NCBI RefSeq assembly: GCF_004365655.1
Contig: NZ_SOEO01000001.1
Span: forward strand, 1,054,001-1,118,000
Length of the DNA stretch: 64,000 nt
Reading direction: 5' to 3'
DNA from: Epilithonimonas xixisoli
Lineage (GTDB): Bacteria; Bacteroidota; Bacteroidia; Flavobacteriales; Weeksellaceae
Program-made: the position numbers and the translations under genes
The notes under the pieces: model-generated
Told to the model about the DNA's origin: nothing
What the model saw: only the letters and a program-made list of their open reading frames with translations
Databases searched by the model: none
In this document: piece by piece, positions 45,797 through 53,453 of the stretch
Position numbering within the stretch: position 1 is the stretch's first letter
Layout: every line of letters begins with the position of its first letter

Positions 45797-46825
45797 TTAT
45801 TCAAATACCCTATGCTTTCCAAGCATATCTTTTACATTTTCTTTATGCAGTTCCTGTATTTTGTAATCTCTGCCATTAAGTTGAGATTCTTTGAGAACGT
45901 TTAATATTTTATCTAGATTTGAATATTCAATTTTATTATTGTTATTCAAAATCAGATTTATTACTTCAAAAACCCTTTCTACTTTAGTTATAAACGTTCC
46001 CTCAGGTACAAAGCTAATATCCTTCAATTCACAATTTCCGTAAAAAACTACAATTGAAAAATAGGGAATATTACTAAAGTTGATAAGTTGATTTTTTAAA
46101 TTTTCTATGTGTTTATTATTTTGCAATATTGGATTGTAAAAATAATATTTTTGCTTGCCGTAAGCTAAAACCTTTGTCCATTTAGTTTTGTTGCCATCTC
46201 CATAAATCCAGCCACTATAATCTTTCACTTCAAAAACAAATAATCCAACTTCTGTTGTAACTACCAAATCAATTTGAGAAAAATTACCTTTATGGGTTCT
46301 TATAAACAAATCGTGAAAAATATTTTGCTCGGAAATACCATATTTTAATAATTTTAAAACTAAATCTCTTTCCGACCAAGTACCTCTATCTAAATCGGTA
46401 ACAGTTTGTAATAAATTTCTGTCTTTTTTCTTTGAATTCGTAATACTTATTCTTTGATATATATTGAAAGTGATGATCAATAAAATAAAGGCGAAAACAA
46501 TTTTTAAGATAAAGAAAAAAATACTTTTTCCTGATGGAAATGTTTCATCTGAAGATATCTTAATTGGGATTAAGTATTTTGAACTAACAAAACCAGATTT
46601 TTCTGCATATTTTATTTCAGACCAATTGTCTCTTTTAGAAATCAATTTTACTTCATCATCCTTTTTTAAAGTGAAAATAATAGGGTGCTTTTTTCCAGCT
46701 CCTTTTCTAACATTTAAATTTGCTGATGTTTTGTAATGCTGTTTTATGGAGTCATCTATATTTTCACTTGCATCAAATGGTACAAGTGAAAAAGTAAGCA
46801 GAAAAAAAACAATTACTTTTTTCAA
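45797..46825 (-). CDS. SH3b-TM-NERD membrane protein
   Basis: The 342-residue product uses a TTG start at 46825; no ATG is available and the resulting N-terminus MKKVIVFFLLTFSLVPF is a good signal peptide. A bacterial SH3 domain follows (about 32-85: SANLNVRKGAGKKHPIIFTL, WSEIKYAEKSGFV), then one membrane helix (102-122), then a NERD nuclease-related domain from about residue 148. The latter has conserved Glu152 (TWSE), Asp186 (SQIDLVV) and the E-x-K pair Glu199/Lys201 (FVFEVKDYSG). The outward SH3b and inward NERD orientation suggests a wall-sensing or anchored cytoplasmic nuclease; function is unknown. It ends 9 bases before purL. Confidence 0.8.
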   Translation of the reverse strand: MKKVIVFFLLTFSLVPFDASENIDDSIKQHYKTSANLNVRKGAGKKHPIIFTLKKDDEVKLISKRDNWSEIKYAEKSGFVSSKYLIPIKISSDETFPSGKSIFFFILKIVFAFILLIITFNIYQRISITNSKKKDRNLLQTVTDLDRGTWSERDLVLKLLKYGISEQNIFHDLFIRTHKGNFSQIDLVVTTEVGLFVFEVKDYSGWIYGDGNKTKWTKVLAYGKQKYYFYNPILQNNKHIENLKNQLINFSNIPYFSIVVFYGNCELKDISFVPEGTFITKVERVFEVINLILNNNNKIEYSNLDKILNVLKESQLNGRDYKIQELHKENVKDMLGKHRVFE

Positions 46826-46857
46826 AGCTTGACAAGAGATATTAACTAAATATTTAA

Positions 46858-46884
46858 TAAAAAATGCAGCCCAAAAGACTGCAT
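46858..46884 (-). terminator. Rho-independent terminator after purB
   Basis: On the minus strand, an 8-bp stem with ATGCAG/CTGCAT core (46864-46869 with 46879-46884) and a G-T pair is followed by six T's. It separates purB from the NERD-purL unit. Confidence 0.8.
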
Positions 46885-46889
46885 ATCAT

Positions 46890-48317
46890 TTATACTTTAA
46901 GATCAGATTCCAAGCCAATCAACTCGCTGTTCGCATCCAAAATTGGCTGAATTTCATTGGCAATGAATTCTTCCGTTTGAATTGGAGCAAAACCAATGAA
47001 GTTTTTCGGGTCAAGAACTTCTTTTAATTTTGATTTGTCTAATTTCAACGAATCATCGTTTAAAATTCTTTCAATCAAATCGTTTTCTTTACCTTCTTCT
47101 TTCACTTTTTTGGAAGCTTCCATCGAGTGAATTCTGATTACCTCGTGGATTTCCTGACGGTCGCCACCAGCTTTCACTTCCTCCATTATAATGTATTCCG
47201 TCGCCATAAAAGGAAGTTCTTCCATAATATGTTTATTGATTCTGTTCGGATAAACCACGATTCCGTTCATAATATTATTCCAAATCAACAAGATTGCATC
47301 AACAGCTAAAAAAGCTTGAGGAATTGTTAATCTCTTGTTTGCAGAATCATCCAGAGTTCTTTCAAACCATTGCGTTGAAGCGACCATCGCAGAACTTGTC
47401 GTCAAAGACATTACGTATTTTGCCAATGCTCCAATTCTTTCGCTTCTCATTGGATTACGTTTGTAAGCCATTGCAGATGAACCGATTTGGTTTTTCTCGA
47501 ATGGTTCTTCAACTTCTTTAAGATTCTGAAGAAGACGTAAATCGTTGGTAAATTTATGTGCAGATTGTGCGATATTTCCTAATAATGCTACAACTTTAGC
47601 ATCGATTTTTCTGTCGTAAGTCTGTCCGGAAACTCCGAAAACTTTTTCAAAACCGAATCTTTTTGATAATTCTTTATCTAAATGTTTTACTTTAGAATAA
47701 TCTCCGTCGAAAAGTTCAAGGAAACTTGCTGCGGTTCCGGTTGTTCCTTTTACACCTCTGAATCTTAATGTTTCCAAGAAGAAATCAAGCTCTTCGATGT
47801 CGAGAACCAAACTTTGCAACCAAAGTGTCGCTCTTTTCCCAACAGTTGTCAACTGAGCTGGTTGGAAGTGAGTAAATCCAAGAGTTGGAAGGTCTTTGTA
47901 TTGAATTGAAAAATCAGCAAGATTCTTCATCACGTTGACCAATTTTTTCTTTAAAATCAAAAGTCCGTCACGGATTTGAATTAAATCTGTATTGTCTCCT
48001 ACAAACGCCGAAGTTGCTCCCAAGTGGATAATTCCTTTTGCAGAAGGCGCAACATCACCATAGGTATGAACGTGAGCCATTACATCGTGGCGGAATTTCT
48101 TCTCATATTCTGCCGCTTTGTCATAGTCGATGTTTTCAGCATTGGCTTTCAGTTCAGCAATTTGCTCGTCTGTGATTTCTAGGCCGAGGTCTTTTTCTAT
48201 TTCAGCGAGAGCTATCCAAAGTTTTCTCCAAGTACGAAACTTATTATTATGAGAAAAATTAAATAGCATTTCTTCACTGGAATAGCGCTCTTCCAATGGA
48301 TTTTTGTAGGAATTCAT
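46890..48317 (-). CDS. purB: Adenylosuccinate lyase
   Basis: Splits SAICAR and adenylosuccinate in purine synthesis, releasing fumarate. The 475 residues fit the family. Signature features are THFQPAQLTTVGKRATLW with the catalytic His, the flexible loop SGQTYDRKIDAKVVALL, and the fumarase-type signature GSSAMAYKRNPMRSERIGAL (about residues 285-304). A promoter is seen at 48345-48352. The gene is divergent from apaG and ends at its own terminator. Confidence 0.97.
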   Translation of the reverse strand: MNSYKNPLEERYSSEEMLFNFSHNNKFRTWRKLWIALAEIEKDLGLEITDEQIAELKANAENIDYDKAAEYEKKFRHDVMAHVHTYGDVAPSAKGIIHLGATSAFVGDNTDLIQIRDGLLILKKKLVNVMKNLADFSIQYKDLPTLGFTHFQPAQLTTVGKRATLWLQSLVLDIEELDFFLETLRFRGVKGTTGTAASFLELFDGDYSKVKHLDKELSKRFGFEKVFGVSGQTYDRKIDAKVVALLGNIAQSAHKFTNDLRLLQNLKEVEEPFEKNQIGSSAMAYKRNPMRSERIGALAKYVMSLTTSSAMVASTQWFERTLDDSANKRLTIPQAFLAVDAILLIWNNIMNGIVVYPNRINKHIMEELPFMATEYIIMEEVKAGGDRQEIHEVIRIHSMEASKKVKEEGKENDLIERILNDDSLKLDKSKLKEVLDPKNFIGFAPIQTEEFIANEIQPILDANSELIGLESDLKV

Positions 48318-48344
48318 TTCTTTCTTTTTACTTTTTTAGATACA

Positions 48345-48352
48345 CAAAATTA
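48345..48352 (-). promoter_or_regulatory. Promoter -7 element of purB
   Basis: Minus-strand TAATTTTG, a full TAnnTTTG match, with a TTG 16 bases upstream (48369-48371), 28 bases before the purB ATG. The spacer is one base shorter than usual. Confidence 0.55.
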
Positions 48353-48471
48353 AGAAAATTAACCCATTCAATAAAATGAAATTGAAGTTAGAATTGGGAT
48401 TTAACCAAATTGTAATTTTTTAATCCAACATTCGGCGAGATATTTGTATTTTCGAATTAAATCTAATAAAA

Positions 48472-48855
48472 ATGGTGTCAAAAATTACATCAGAAATCAA
48501 AGTCAGTGTCACTGCTGAGTACGATAATTTCAATAGTTATCCTTCTGAGAATCGTTTTGTTTTTAAATATCATATTGAGATTCAGAATCTTGGAACTGAA
48601 ACTGTAAAACTTCTTACGAGAAAATGGATCATCTATGATTTGGGATTTGGTTTTACAGAAGTCGAGGGCGCTGGCGTGATAGGTTTGACTCCCGTTCTTA
48701 CTGCGGGCGAGACATTCACTTATTTTTCCAATGTCATCCTAAAATCTGGTGTTGGAAATATGACTGGATCTTACCAATTTGAAAATTCTTCGAAAGAAAC
48801 TTTCGGTGTGGAAATTCCGAAATTCAATTTGGTTTCGGAAGTTTTGAGTAATTGA
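48472..48855 (+). CDS. apaG: ApaG (DUF525) protein
   Basis: A 127-residue FnIII-like fold protein. The ApaG domain is complete: ITSEIKVSVTAEY, the central YHIEIQNLGTETVKLLTRKW motif and the glycine-rich VEGAGVIGLTPVLTAGETF. ApaG affects cobalt resistance and is associated with Ap4A metabolism in enterobacteria, though the biochemical role is not settled. It is a single gene, divergent from purB and convergent with the exonuclease gene after 18 bases. Confidence 0.93.
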   Translation: MVSKITSEIKVSVTAEYDNFNSYPSENRFVFKYHIEIQNLGTETVKLLTRKWIIYDLGFGFTEVEGAGVIGLTPVLTAGETFTYFSNVILKSGVGNMTGSYQFENSSKETFGVEIPKFNLVSEVLSN

Positions 48856-48873
48856 TTTGATTTAAAATTAATT

Positions 48874-49428
48874 CTAAAGAACTTTAATTTTTTTGCTGAA
48901 AACCTCTCTTACTTCTTCATTGCGAGTGATGAAAAGTCTTTCAAAACTCAATAAAGAAATCTTCGCGCACACTTCTGCATCGGCATCTGCGCGGTGGTGA
49001 TTGAAATTGATCTGATGATGATCTGCCAAACTTCGCAATCCGTAACTTTTCAAATCTTTCCAAGCCTTTTTTGCTACGCCAATGCTACACAAATAATTGA
49101 TATTCGGTTTGAAAAAGCCGTAATGATCCAGACATCCACGCAAAACATTGGCATCGAAAGCTGCATTGTGAGCAATGATAAGATTGCCGTACATCAAATT
49201 CTCAATCTCATACCAAACATCCGCAAAAGTGGGAGAGTGCTGCACATCTTCTGGTTTTATGCCATGCACGGCCATATTATGATAATTGAAATAAGGAAAT
49301 GAAGGTGGTTTTATGAGCCAAGACTTTGTTTCTTTAATCACGCCATTTTCCACAATGCAAATTCCCAATTCGCACGCAGAATTTTTCTCGTGAGTTGCAG
49401 TTTCGAAATCCAGAGCGATAAAATCCAT
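48874..49428 (-). CDS. DEDDh 3'-5' exonuclease (DnaQ/RNase T-like)
   Basis: A 184-residue stand-alone exonuclease domain of the DNA polymerase III epsilon type. The four acidic positions and the histidine are visible: FIALDFETATHE (Exo I, Asp and Glu), LIIAHNAAFDANVL (Exo II Asp) and NHHRADADAEVCAKI (Exo III His and Asp). It removes nucleotides from 3' ends of DNA or RNA in the cytoplasm; a replication-proofreading role is not shown because the usual polymerase-binding region is absent. It lies 6 bases downstream of the glycosyltransferase gene in the same direction. Confidence 0.9.
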   Translation of the reverse strand: MDFIALDFETATHEKNSACELGICIVENGVIKETKSWLIKPPSFPYFNYHNMAVHGIKPEDVQHSPTFADVWYEIENLMYGNLIIAHNAAFDANVLRGCLDHYGFFKPNINYLCSIGVAKKAWKDLKSYGLRSLADHHQINFNHHRADADAEVCAKISLLSFERLFITRNEEVREVFSKKIKVL

Positions 49429-49434
49429 TTTTTA

Positions 49435-50412
49435 TTAAACTTTTTTAGAACCTAAGAAATGTTTGAACATTAACCATTTCGTTTGATAATAGGGATCAAT
49501 CTGTTGTTTTTGTCTCAATTGAATTGACTTTGGAAGTTGAATATAAAAATAAACGTGCGCTTTGAGAACTGCCCAAAGAAATCGCCATCCATTTTTGTAA
49601 GCGAGATAAAATGCTGCATAACCATCAAGATGAAGCCTGAAAAACAAGATGAAAAATGCTTTCGAAGCTGGAAGATTCTTCAACATCATTGAGAGATTAT
49701 TCCTGAAATTAAGATAAGTTTTTTGAGGATTTTCCTTTTTCAATGTGCCGCCACCTACGTGGTAAACTTTGGATTTTCCGGTGTAATAAATTTTTCTTCC
49801 TGCATTTTTAAGCCTCCAGCAAAGATCAATTTCTTCCTGATGCGCAAAGAATCTCTCATCAAAACCATTCATTTTCCAAAAATCCTCGGAACGTATAAAT
49901 AATGAACAGCCAGAAGCCCAAAAAATTTCGGTTTCGTCATCATATTGTCCGTTATCAAATTCGATGTCATCAAAAATACGTCCTCTGCAATACGGATAAC
50001 CAAGATTGTCTATCAATCCGCCTCCAGCACCTGCAAATTCGAATTTATTCTTTTGATTGTAATCTAGGATTTTCGGCTGGATTGCTGCGATATTTGGATC
50101 TTCGGAAAATAGCTTGGTGATTGGAGAAATCCAATTCTCAGTCACTTCAACATCAGAATTCAACAAGCAAAAAATGTCTGCTTTGATGGATTTTAAGCCA
50201 TCATTATAACCTTTCGCAAAACCAGAATTGCTATTGTTTTGAATAATCTTAACCGATGGGAAATTTGATTTTAAAAACTGAACAGAATCGTCAGTTGAAT
50301 CATTGTCGATGACATAAAGTTCTGCTTCTGTGGAATGTAGGATAACAGAAGGTAGAAATTTCTCCAGCCATTTTTTTCCGTTCCAGTTTAGGATTGCAAT
50401 TGCGACAGTCAT
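49435..50412 (-). CDS. Glycosyltransferase family 2
   Basis: A 325-residue GT-A transferase resembling the rhamnosyltransferase-like branch (WcaE/WsaE group). N-terminal motif: VAIAILNWNGKKWLEKFLPS and VIDNDSTDDSVQFL. Metal site: CLLNSDVEV (DxD-type). Acceptor region: FFAHQEEIDLCWRLKNAGRK (family ED motif). The C-terminal region has hydrophobic stretches for membrane contact. Its start overlaps the stop of the lipid A acyltransferase gene (TAATG), so it may add sugar to lipopolysaccharide or another surface glycan (inference). Confidence 0.9.
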   Translation of the reverse strand: MTVAIAILNWNGKKWLEKFLPSVILHSTEAELYVIDNDSTDDSVQFLKSNFPSVKIIQNNSNSGFAKGYNDGLKSIKADIFCLLNSDVEVTENWISPITKLFSEDPNIAAIQPKILDYNQKNKFEFAGAGGGLIDNLGYPYCRGRIFDDIEFDNGQYDDETEIFWASGCSLFIRSEDFWKMNGFDERFFAHQEEIDLCWRLKNAGRKIYYTGKSKVYHVGGGTLKKENPQKTYLNFRNNLSMMLKNLPASKAFFILFFRLHLDGYAAFYLAYKNGWRFLWAVLKAHVYFYIQLPKSIQLRQKQQIDPYYQTKWLMFKHFLGSKKV

Positions 50413-51290
50413 TATTCTTCGTAGGTTTTTATGGCATCCTTATATTTCCAACGTCTGTGAGACCACAGCCAATTGTCAGGTCTTTTGTTAATTGTATTCT
50501 CCAATAAACCATGGAATTTTTTCACAACCTCGTGCTCTACAAATTTTTCACCATCCGGATAGATTCGGTGATAATTCACTTGATAAAAGCCACGTTTCAC
50601 TTTTTTCATCTCACAATAGATGAAAACCATATCCATTCTTGTAGATAATTTGTCGTAACCTATGAAAGCTGGCGTTCTTTGGTTGAGGAATTTCAAACCA
50701 TAATTCACGTGAGAAACGTGTGGCGTTTGGTCTGCTACAAACATATAAATCGAATCTCCATCATTGGGTGTTCGGAAAATATGTTTGATTACTTCACCCG
50801 CTTCCAGAGACTTATTATTGAACCTATTGCGGATCATTTTGATTTTCTCTTCCCAGAATTTACTGCTCATCTTTCTATAAACCGGATGACAATCTTTCTG
50901 CGGAACTATGGTTGCTAAAGCATTGAACCACTCCCAGTTGAAAACATGACCAGAAAGTAGAATAATATTTTTGCCTTCAGCTTTAGCTTGGTGGAAAAGA
51001 TCCTGATTCAAGTGTTGCATTCTCACTCGAGATTCGGTTTGGCTGATGGTAAAGGCTTTCAGCATTTCTGCTAAGTAATCACAGAAATTAGAAAAGAATT
51101 TTTTTGAGATGTCTTTGATTTCTTTCTCAGATTTTTCGGGAAATGAATTCTTCAAATTTTCCAGAACAACTGCTTTTCTGTAACCTATGATATAATAATT
51201 GAGGAAAAATACTATATCTGAAAACAAATACAATATCCTAATCGGTAATCTCGAAATTAATAATAATATGCTGAATAAAAATTGATTCAA
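50412..51290 (-). CDS. Lipid A acyltransferase (LpxL/HtrB family)
   Basis: Inner-membrane acyltransferase of 292 residues that adds a secondary acyl chain to the lipid A precursor. It starts at a TTG (51290; MNQFLFSILLLISRLPIR), with no ATG usable. One N-terminal membrane helix is followed by the family catalytic motif H-x4-E in LLSGHVFNWEWFNAL, and by VADQTPHVSHVNYGLKFLNQ and RPDNWLWSHRRWK. The stop overlaps the glycosyltransferase start. Confidence 0.92.
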   Translation of the reverse strand: MNQFLFSILLLISRLPIRILYLFSDIVFFLNYYIIGYRKAVVLENLKNSFPEKSEKEIKDISKKFFSNFCDYLAEMLKAFTISQTESRVRMQHLNQDLFHQAKAEGKNIILLSGHVFNWEWFNALATIVPQKDCHPVYRKMSSKFWEEKIKMIRNRFNNKSLEAGEVIKHIFRTPNDGDSIYMFVADQTPHVSHVNYGLKFLNQRTPAFIGYDKLSTRMDMVFIYCEMKKVKRGFYQVNYHRIYPDGEKFVEHEVVKKFHGLLENTINKRPDNWLWSHRRWKYKDAIKTYEE

Positions 51291-51339
51291 TGGATGATGA
51301 ATATTCGCAAATATACTGAAAAATGGCGGGATATTTGCT

Positions 51340-51347
51340 TAAATTTG
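51340..51347 (+). promoter_or_regulatory. Candidate -7 promoter element
   Basis: TAAATTTG matches TAnnTTTG, 30 bases before the thioredoxin-like gene; the best -33 match is CTG 21 bases upstream. Confidence 0.4.
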
Positions 51348-51377
51348 ATGTTTGTAAAATCAATATTGAAGTAATAA

Positions 51378-51926
51378 ATGAAAAAATCGATCTTAAAAAT
51401 TTTCTTATTGGGAACTTTGGCAACATTTTCTTATGCTCATTCTCAAACCCAAGAGAAAACTCTTAGCAAAGAACAATTAGAAGCGAAAAAGAAAGCAGCA
51501 GCTGAGGAAAAAGCAAAATTGCCAAAACCTTATCATCCGGAAGCCAATGCAGAGTTAGAAATTCAGAATGCGGTAAAATTGGCCAAGAAAGAACATAAAA
51601 ACATCATTATTCAAGCAGGAGGGAATTGGTGCATTTGGTGTCTGAGATTCAATGATTATGTACAGAAAACACCGGAATTAAAGAACATTGTGGATGAAAA
51701 CTTTGTTTATTATCATTTGAATTGGTCGCCAGAAAACAAGAATGAAAAGATTTTCACTAAATATGGAAATCCGGGAGATAAATTTGGATATCCAGTTTTT
51801 GTAGTGTTGGATGAGAACGGGAAACAAATCCATACCCAAGACAGCGCAGTCCTGGAAGAGGGAAGTGGTTACAGTTTGGAAAAAGTAAAAGAGTTTTTCA
51901 ATACCTGGAAACCAAAGAAATCTTAA
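51378..51926 (+). CDS. Exported thioredoxin-fold protein
   Basis: A 182-residue periplasmic protein with a signal peptide (residues 1-23, ending AHSQ), a Lys/Ala/Glu-rich linker (about 25-50) and a Thioredoxin_7-type domain. The redox motif is NWCIWCLRF (Cys-Ile-Trp-Cys, about residues 85-90), followed by VDENFVYYHLNWSPENKNE and the cis-Pro region GYPVFVVLDENGK. It probably acts as a disulfide reductase or isomerase; substrates are unknown. It ends at a strong terminator shared with rplI. Confidence 0.87.
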   Translation: MKKSILKIFLLGTLATFSYAHSQTQEKTLSKEQLEAKKKAAAEEKAKLPKPYHPEANAELEIQNAVKLAKKEHKNIIIQAGGNWCIWCLRFNDYVQKTPELKNIVDENFVYYHLNWSPENKNEKIFTKYGNPGDKFGYPVFVVLDENGKQIHTQDSAVLEEGSGYSLEKVKEFFNTWKPKKS

Positions 51927-51940
51927 TCTAAATAATCAAT

Positions 51941-51976
51941 AAAAAAACCATTCTGAAATCTCAGAATGGTTTTTTT
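51941..51976. terminator. Bidirectional rho-independent terminator
   Basis: A 16-bp perfect stem (51941-51956 with 51961-51976; ACCATTCTGA core) with a 4-base loop, between convergent thioredoxin-like and rplI genes. Confidence 0.95.
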
Positions 51977-51995
51977 ATGCTTTTTTGAAATTCAA

Positions 51996-52511
51996 TTAAG
52001 CTTCTTCAGCAGGAGTTTCTTCAACTTTTGCAGGAGCTGCTTTTGGTTTCGGAGCTTCTACTGGAGCATCAGAAACGATATCGAATTCGTAGTTGTACTC
52101 AACATTTCTGTGAAGTCTGATAAGAGCAGTTACTGTACCAGTTCTCTTAATAGTATTTCCAGGAATTTTGATATATTTTTTATCAACGTTTACACCAGCT
52201 TTTGCCAAAGCAGCAGCAAGATCTGCATTGTTGATAGAACCGAATAATCTGTCTCCAGAACCTACTTTTGCAGGGATAGTGATAGATGTCTTCTTCAATT
52301 GCTCAACTACAGCGTTTGCAGCAGCAACCAATTTAGCTTCTTCTTCTTTTCTAGATTCCAAAGTAGCTTCTAAAGCAGCTTTGTTTTTAGGAGTTGCTAA
52401 TAAAGCAAAACCTTGAGGTAGTAAAAAGTTACGAGCGTAACCTGGTTTTACATTTACTGTATCGAACTCAAGTCCTAAGTTCTCTACGTCTTGTTTTAGG
52501 ATAATTTCCAT
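51996..52511 (-). CDS. rplI: 50S ribosomal protein L9
   Basis: The 171-residue L9 begins MEIILKQDVENLGLEFDTVN and contains the signature GYARNFLLPQGFALLAT. It binds 23S rRNA near the L1 stalk. It is about 20 residues longer than E. coli L9 (149) because of an acidic Ala/Pro/Glu tail (APVEAPKPKAAPAKVEETPA), typical of Flavobacteriia. It is third in the rpsF-rpsR-rplI operon, preceded by a 147-base spacer with a hairpin and a heptamer repeat. Confidence 0.97.
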   Translation of the reverse strand: MEIILKQDVENLGLEFDTVNVKPGYARNFLLPQGFALLATPKNKAALEATLESRKEEEAKLVAAANAVVEQLKKTSITIPAKVGSGDRLFGSINNADLAAALAKAGVNVDKKYIKIPGNTIKRTGTVTALIRLHRNVEYNYEFDIVSDAPVEAPKPKAAPAKVEETPAEEA

Positions 52512-52527
52512 TGTTGTTGTCCTTTTT

Positions 52528-52569
52528 TAGATGTTAGATAAGAGATGTTAGATGTTAGACTTTAAGTCT
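52528..52569. repeat. Heptamer tandem repeat upstream of rplI
   Basis: On the rplI strand the spacer reads as heptamers TCTAACA, TCTAACA, TCTCTTA, TCTAACA and TCTAAAA in register, ending 17 bases before the rplI start. The same TCTAACA unit forms the leader of the TerB-like gene at 60552-60586. Confidence 0.7.
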
Positions 52570-52619
52570 AATGCCTTGTATCTAAAATCAAGTTAGAATT
52601 AATTATTTATTCAGCAACA

Positions 52620-52647
52620 AAAGAAGCAGGCAAACCTACTTCTTTTA
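52620..52647 (-). terminator. Hairpin between rpsR and rplI
   Basis: In the minus-strand RNA a 12-bp stem with one G-U pair (52636-52647 with 52620-52631) and a UUUG loop is followed by five U's (the last pairing base included). It is a partial terminator or a processing site within the ribosomal operon. Confidence 0.6.
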
Positions 52648-52658
52648 TTTTTTTTGTC

Positions 52659-52961
52659 TTATTTCAAAAGATCCGCTACATAAGGCATAAGAGCTAAGTG
52701 TCTTGCTCTTTTGATAGCTGCAGATACTTTTCTTTGATATTTAAGAGAAGTTCCTGTGTATCTTCTAGGTAAAATCTTACCTTGCTCGTTTACGAATTGT
52801 AAAAGGAAGTCAGCATCTTTGTAGTCTACGTGCTTAATTCCAAATTTTTTGAATCTACAATACTTTTTATCAGTTTTTGTATTGATATCAAGTGGAGTAA
52901 GAAACTTCACTTCAGATTCACCTCCAGCAGAGGCTTGTTTTGCCATATCGTCTATTGCCAT
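52659..52961 (-). CDS. rpsR: 30S ribosomal protein S18
   Basis: The 100-residue S18 shows the family core [17 protein letters not shown] and [20 protein letters not shown]. It pairs with S6 on the 30S platform. The N-terminal extension of about 20 residues ([20 protein letters not shown]) is usual in Bacteroidota. It lies 25 bases after rpsF in the same operon. Confidence 0.97.
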   Translation of the reverse strand: MAIDDMAKQASAGGESEVKFLTPLDINTKTDKKYCRFKKFGIKHVDYKDADFLLQFVNEQGKILPRRYTGTSLKYQRKVSAAIKRARHLALMPYVADLLK

Positions 52962-52986
52962 TGTTTTAAATTTTAAAGGTTAATAA

Positions 52987-53328
52987 TTAAGCTTTAGCAG
53001 ATTTTACTTTGCTTCTTCTTGTTACTGCATAGTCAACAGCGTGCTTGTCAAGTTTAGTCGTTAGGTAACGGATCACTCTCTCATCACGTTTGTAAGCAGT
53101 TTCTAGATCAGCAACTACAGTTCCTTCTCCTTTGAATTCGATTAGAGTATAAAACCCATTCTTTTTCAATTGGATAGGATAAGCTAATTTTTTAAGTCCC
53201 CAATTTTCTTTGGCAACGATTTCGCAATTGTTTGAAGTCAATAGATCTTCAAATTTTTTCACTGCTTCCTCCACCTGAGCATCAGATAGAACGGGAGTTA
53301 AAATGAAAACAGTTTCGTAATTGTTCAT
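52987..53328 (-). CDS. rpsF: 30S ribosomal protein S6
   Basis: The 113-residue S6 starts [16 protein letters not shown] and contains [20 protein letters not shown] and [20 protein letters not shown]. It is first in the S6-S18-L9 operon, read from a consensus promoter at 53361-53389. Confidence 0.97.
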   Translation of the reverse strand: MNNYETVFILTPVLSDAQVEEAVKKFEDLLTSNNCEIVAKENWGLKKLAYPIQLKKNGFYTLIEFKGEGTVVADLETAYKRDERVIRYLTTKLDKHAVDYAVTRRSKVKSAKA

Positions 53329-53360
53329 AATGTTAATTTATTAATTAAAAATTCGAGTTG

Positions 53361-53389
53361 CAAAAGTACAACTTTTTTCCAAACTACAA
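53361..53389 (-). promoter_or_regulatory. Promoter of rpsF-rpsR-rplI
   Basis: On the minus strand TTG (53387-53389), an 18-base spacer and TACTTTTG (53361-53368) match the Bacteroidota consensus fully, 33 bases before the rpsF start. Confidence 0.75.
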
Positions 53390-53405
53390 ATACTTAGCAT
53401 AAAAA

Positions 53406-53430
53406 AATCCCGTCAATATTTGACGGGATT
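53406..53430 (-). terminator. Rho-independent terminator after the T9SS protein gene
   Basis: An 11-bp stem (53406-53416 with 53420-53430; AATCCCGTCAA arm), 3-base loop; on the minus strand it runs into seven T's. Confidence 0.92.
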
Positions 53431-53453
53431 AAATTTGATAAGAAAAGTTTGGA

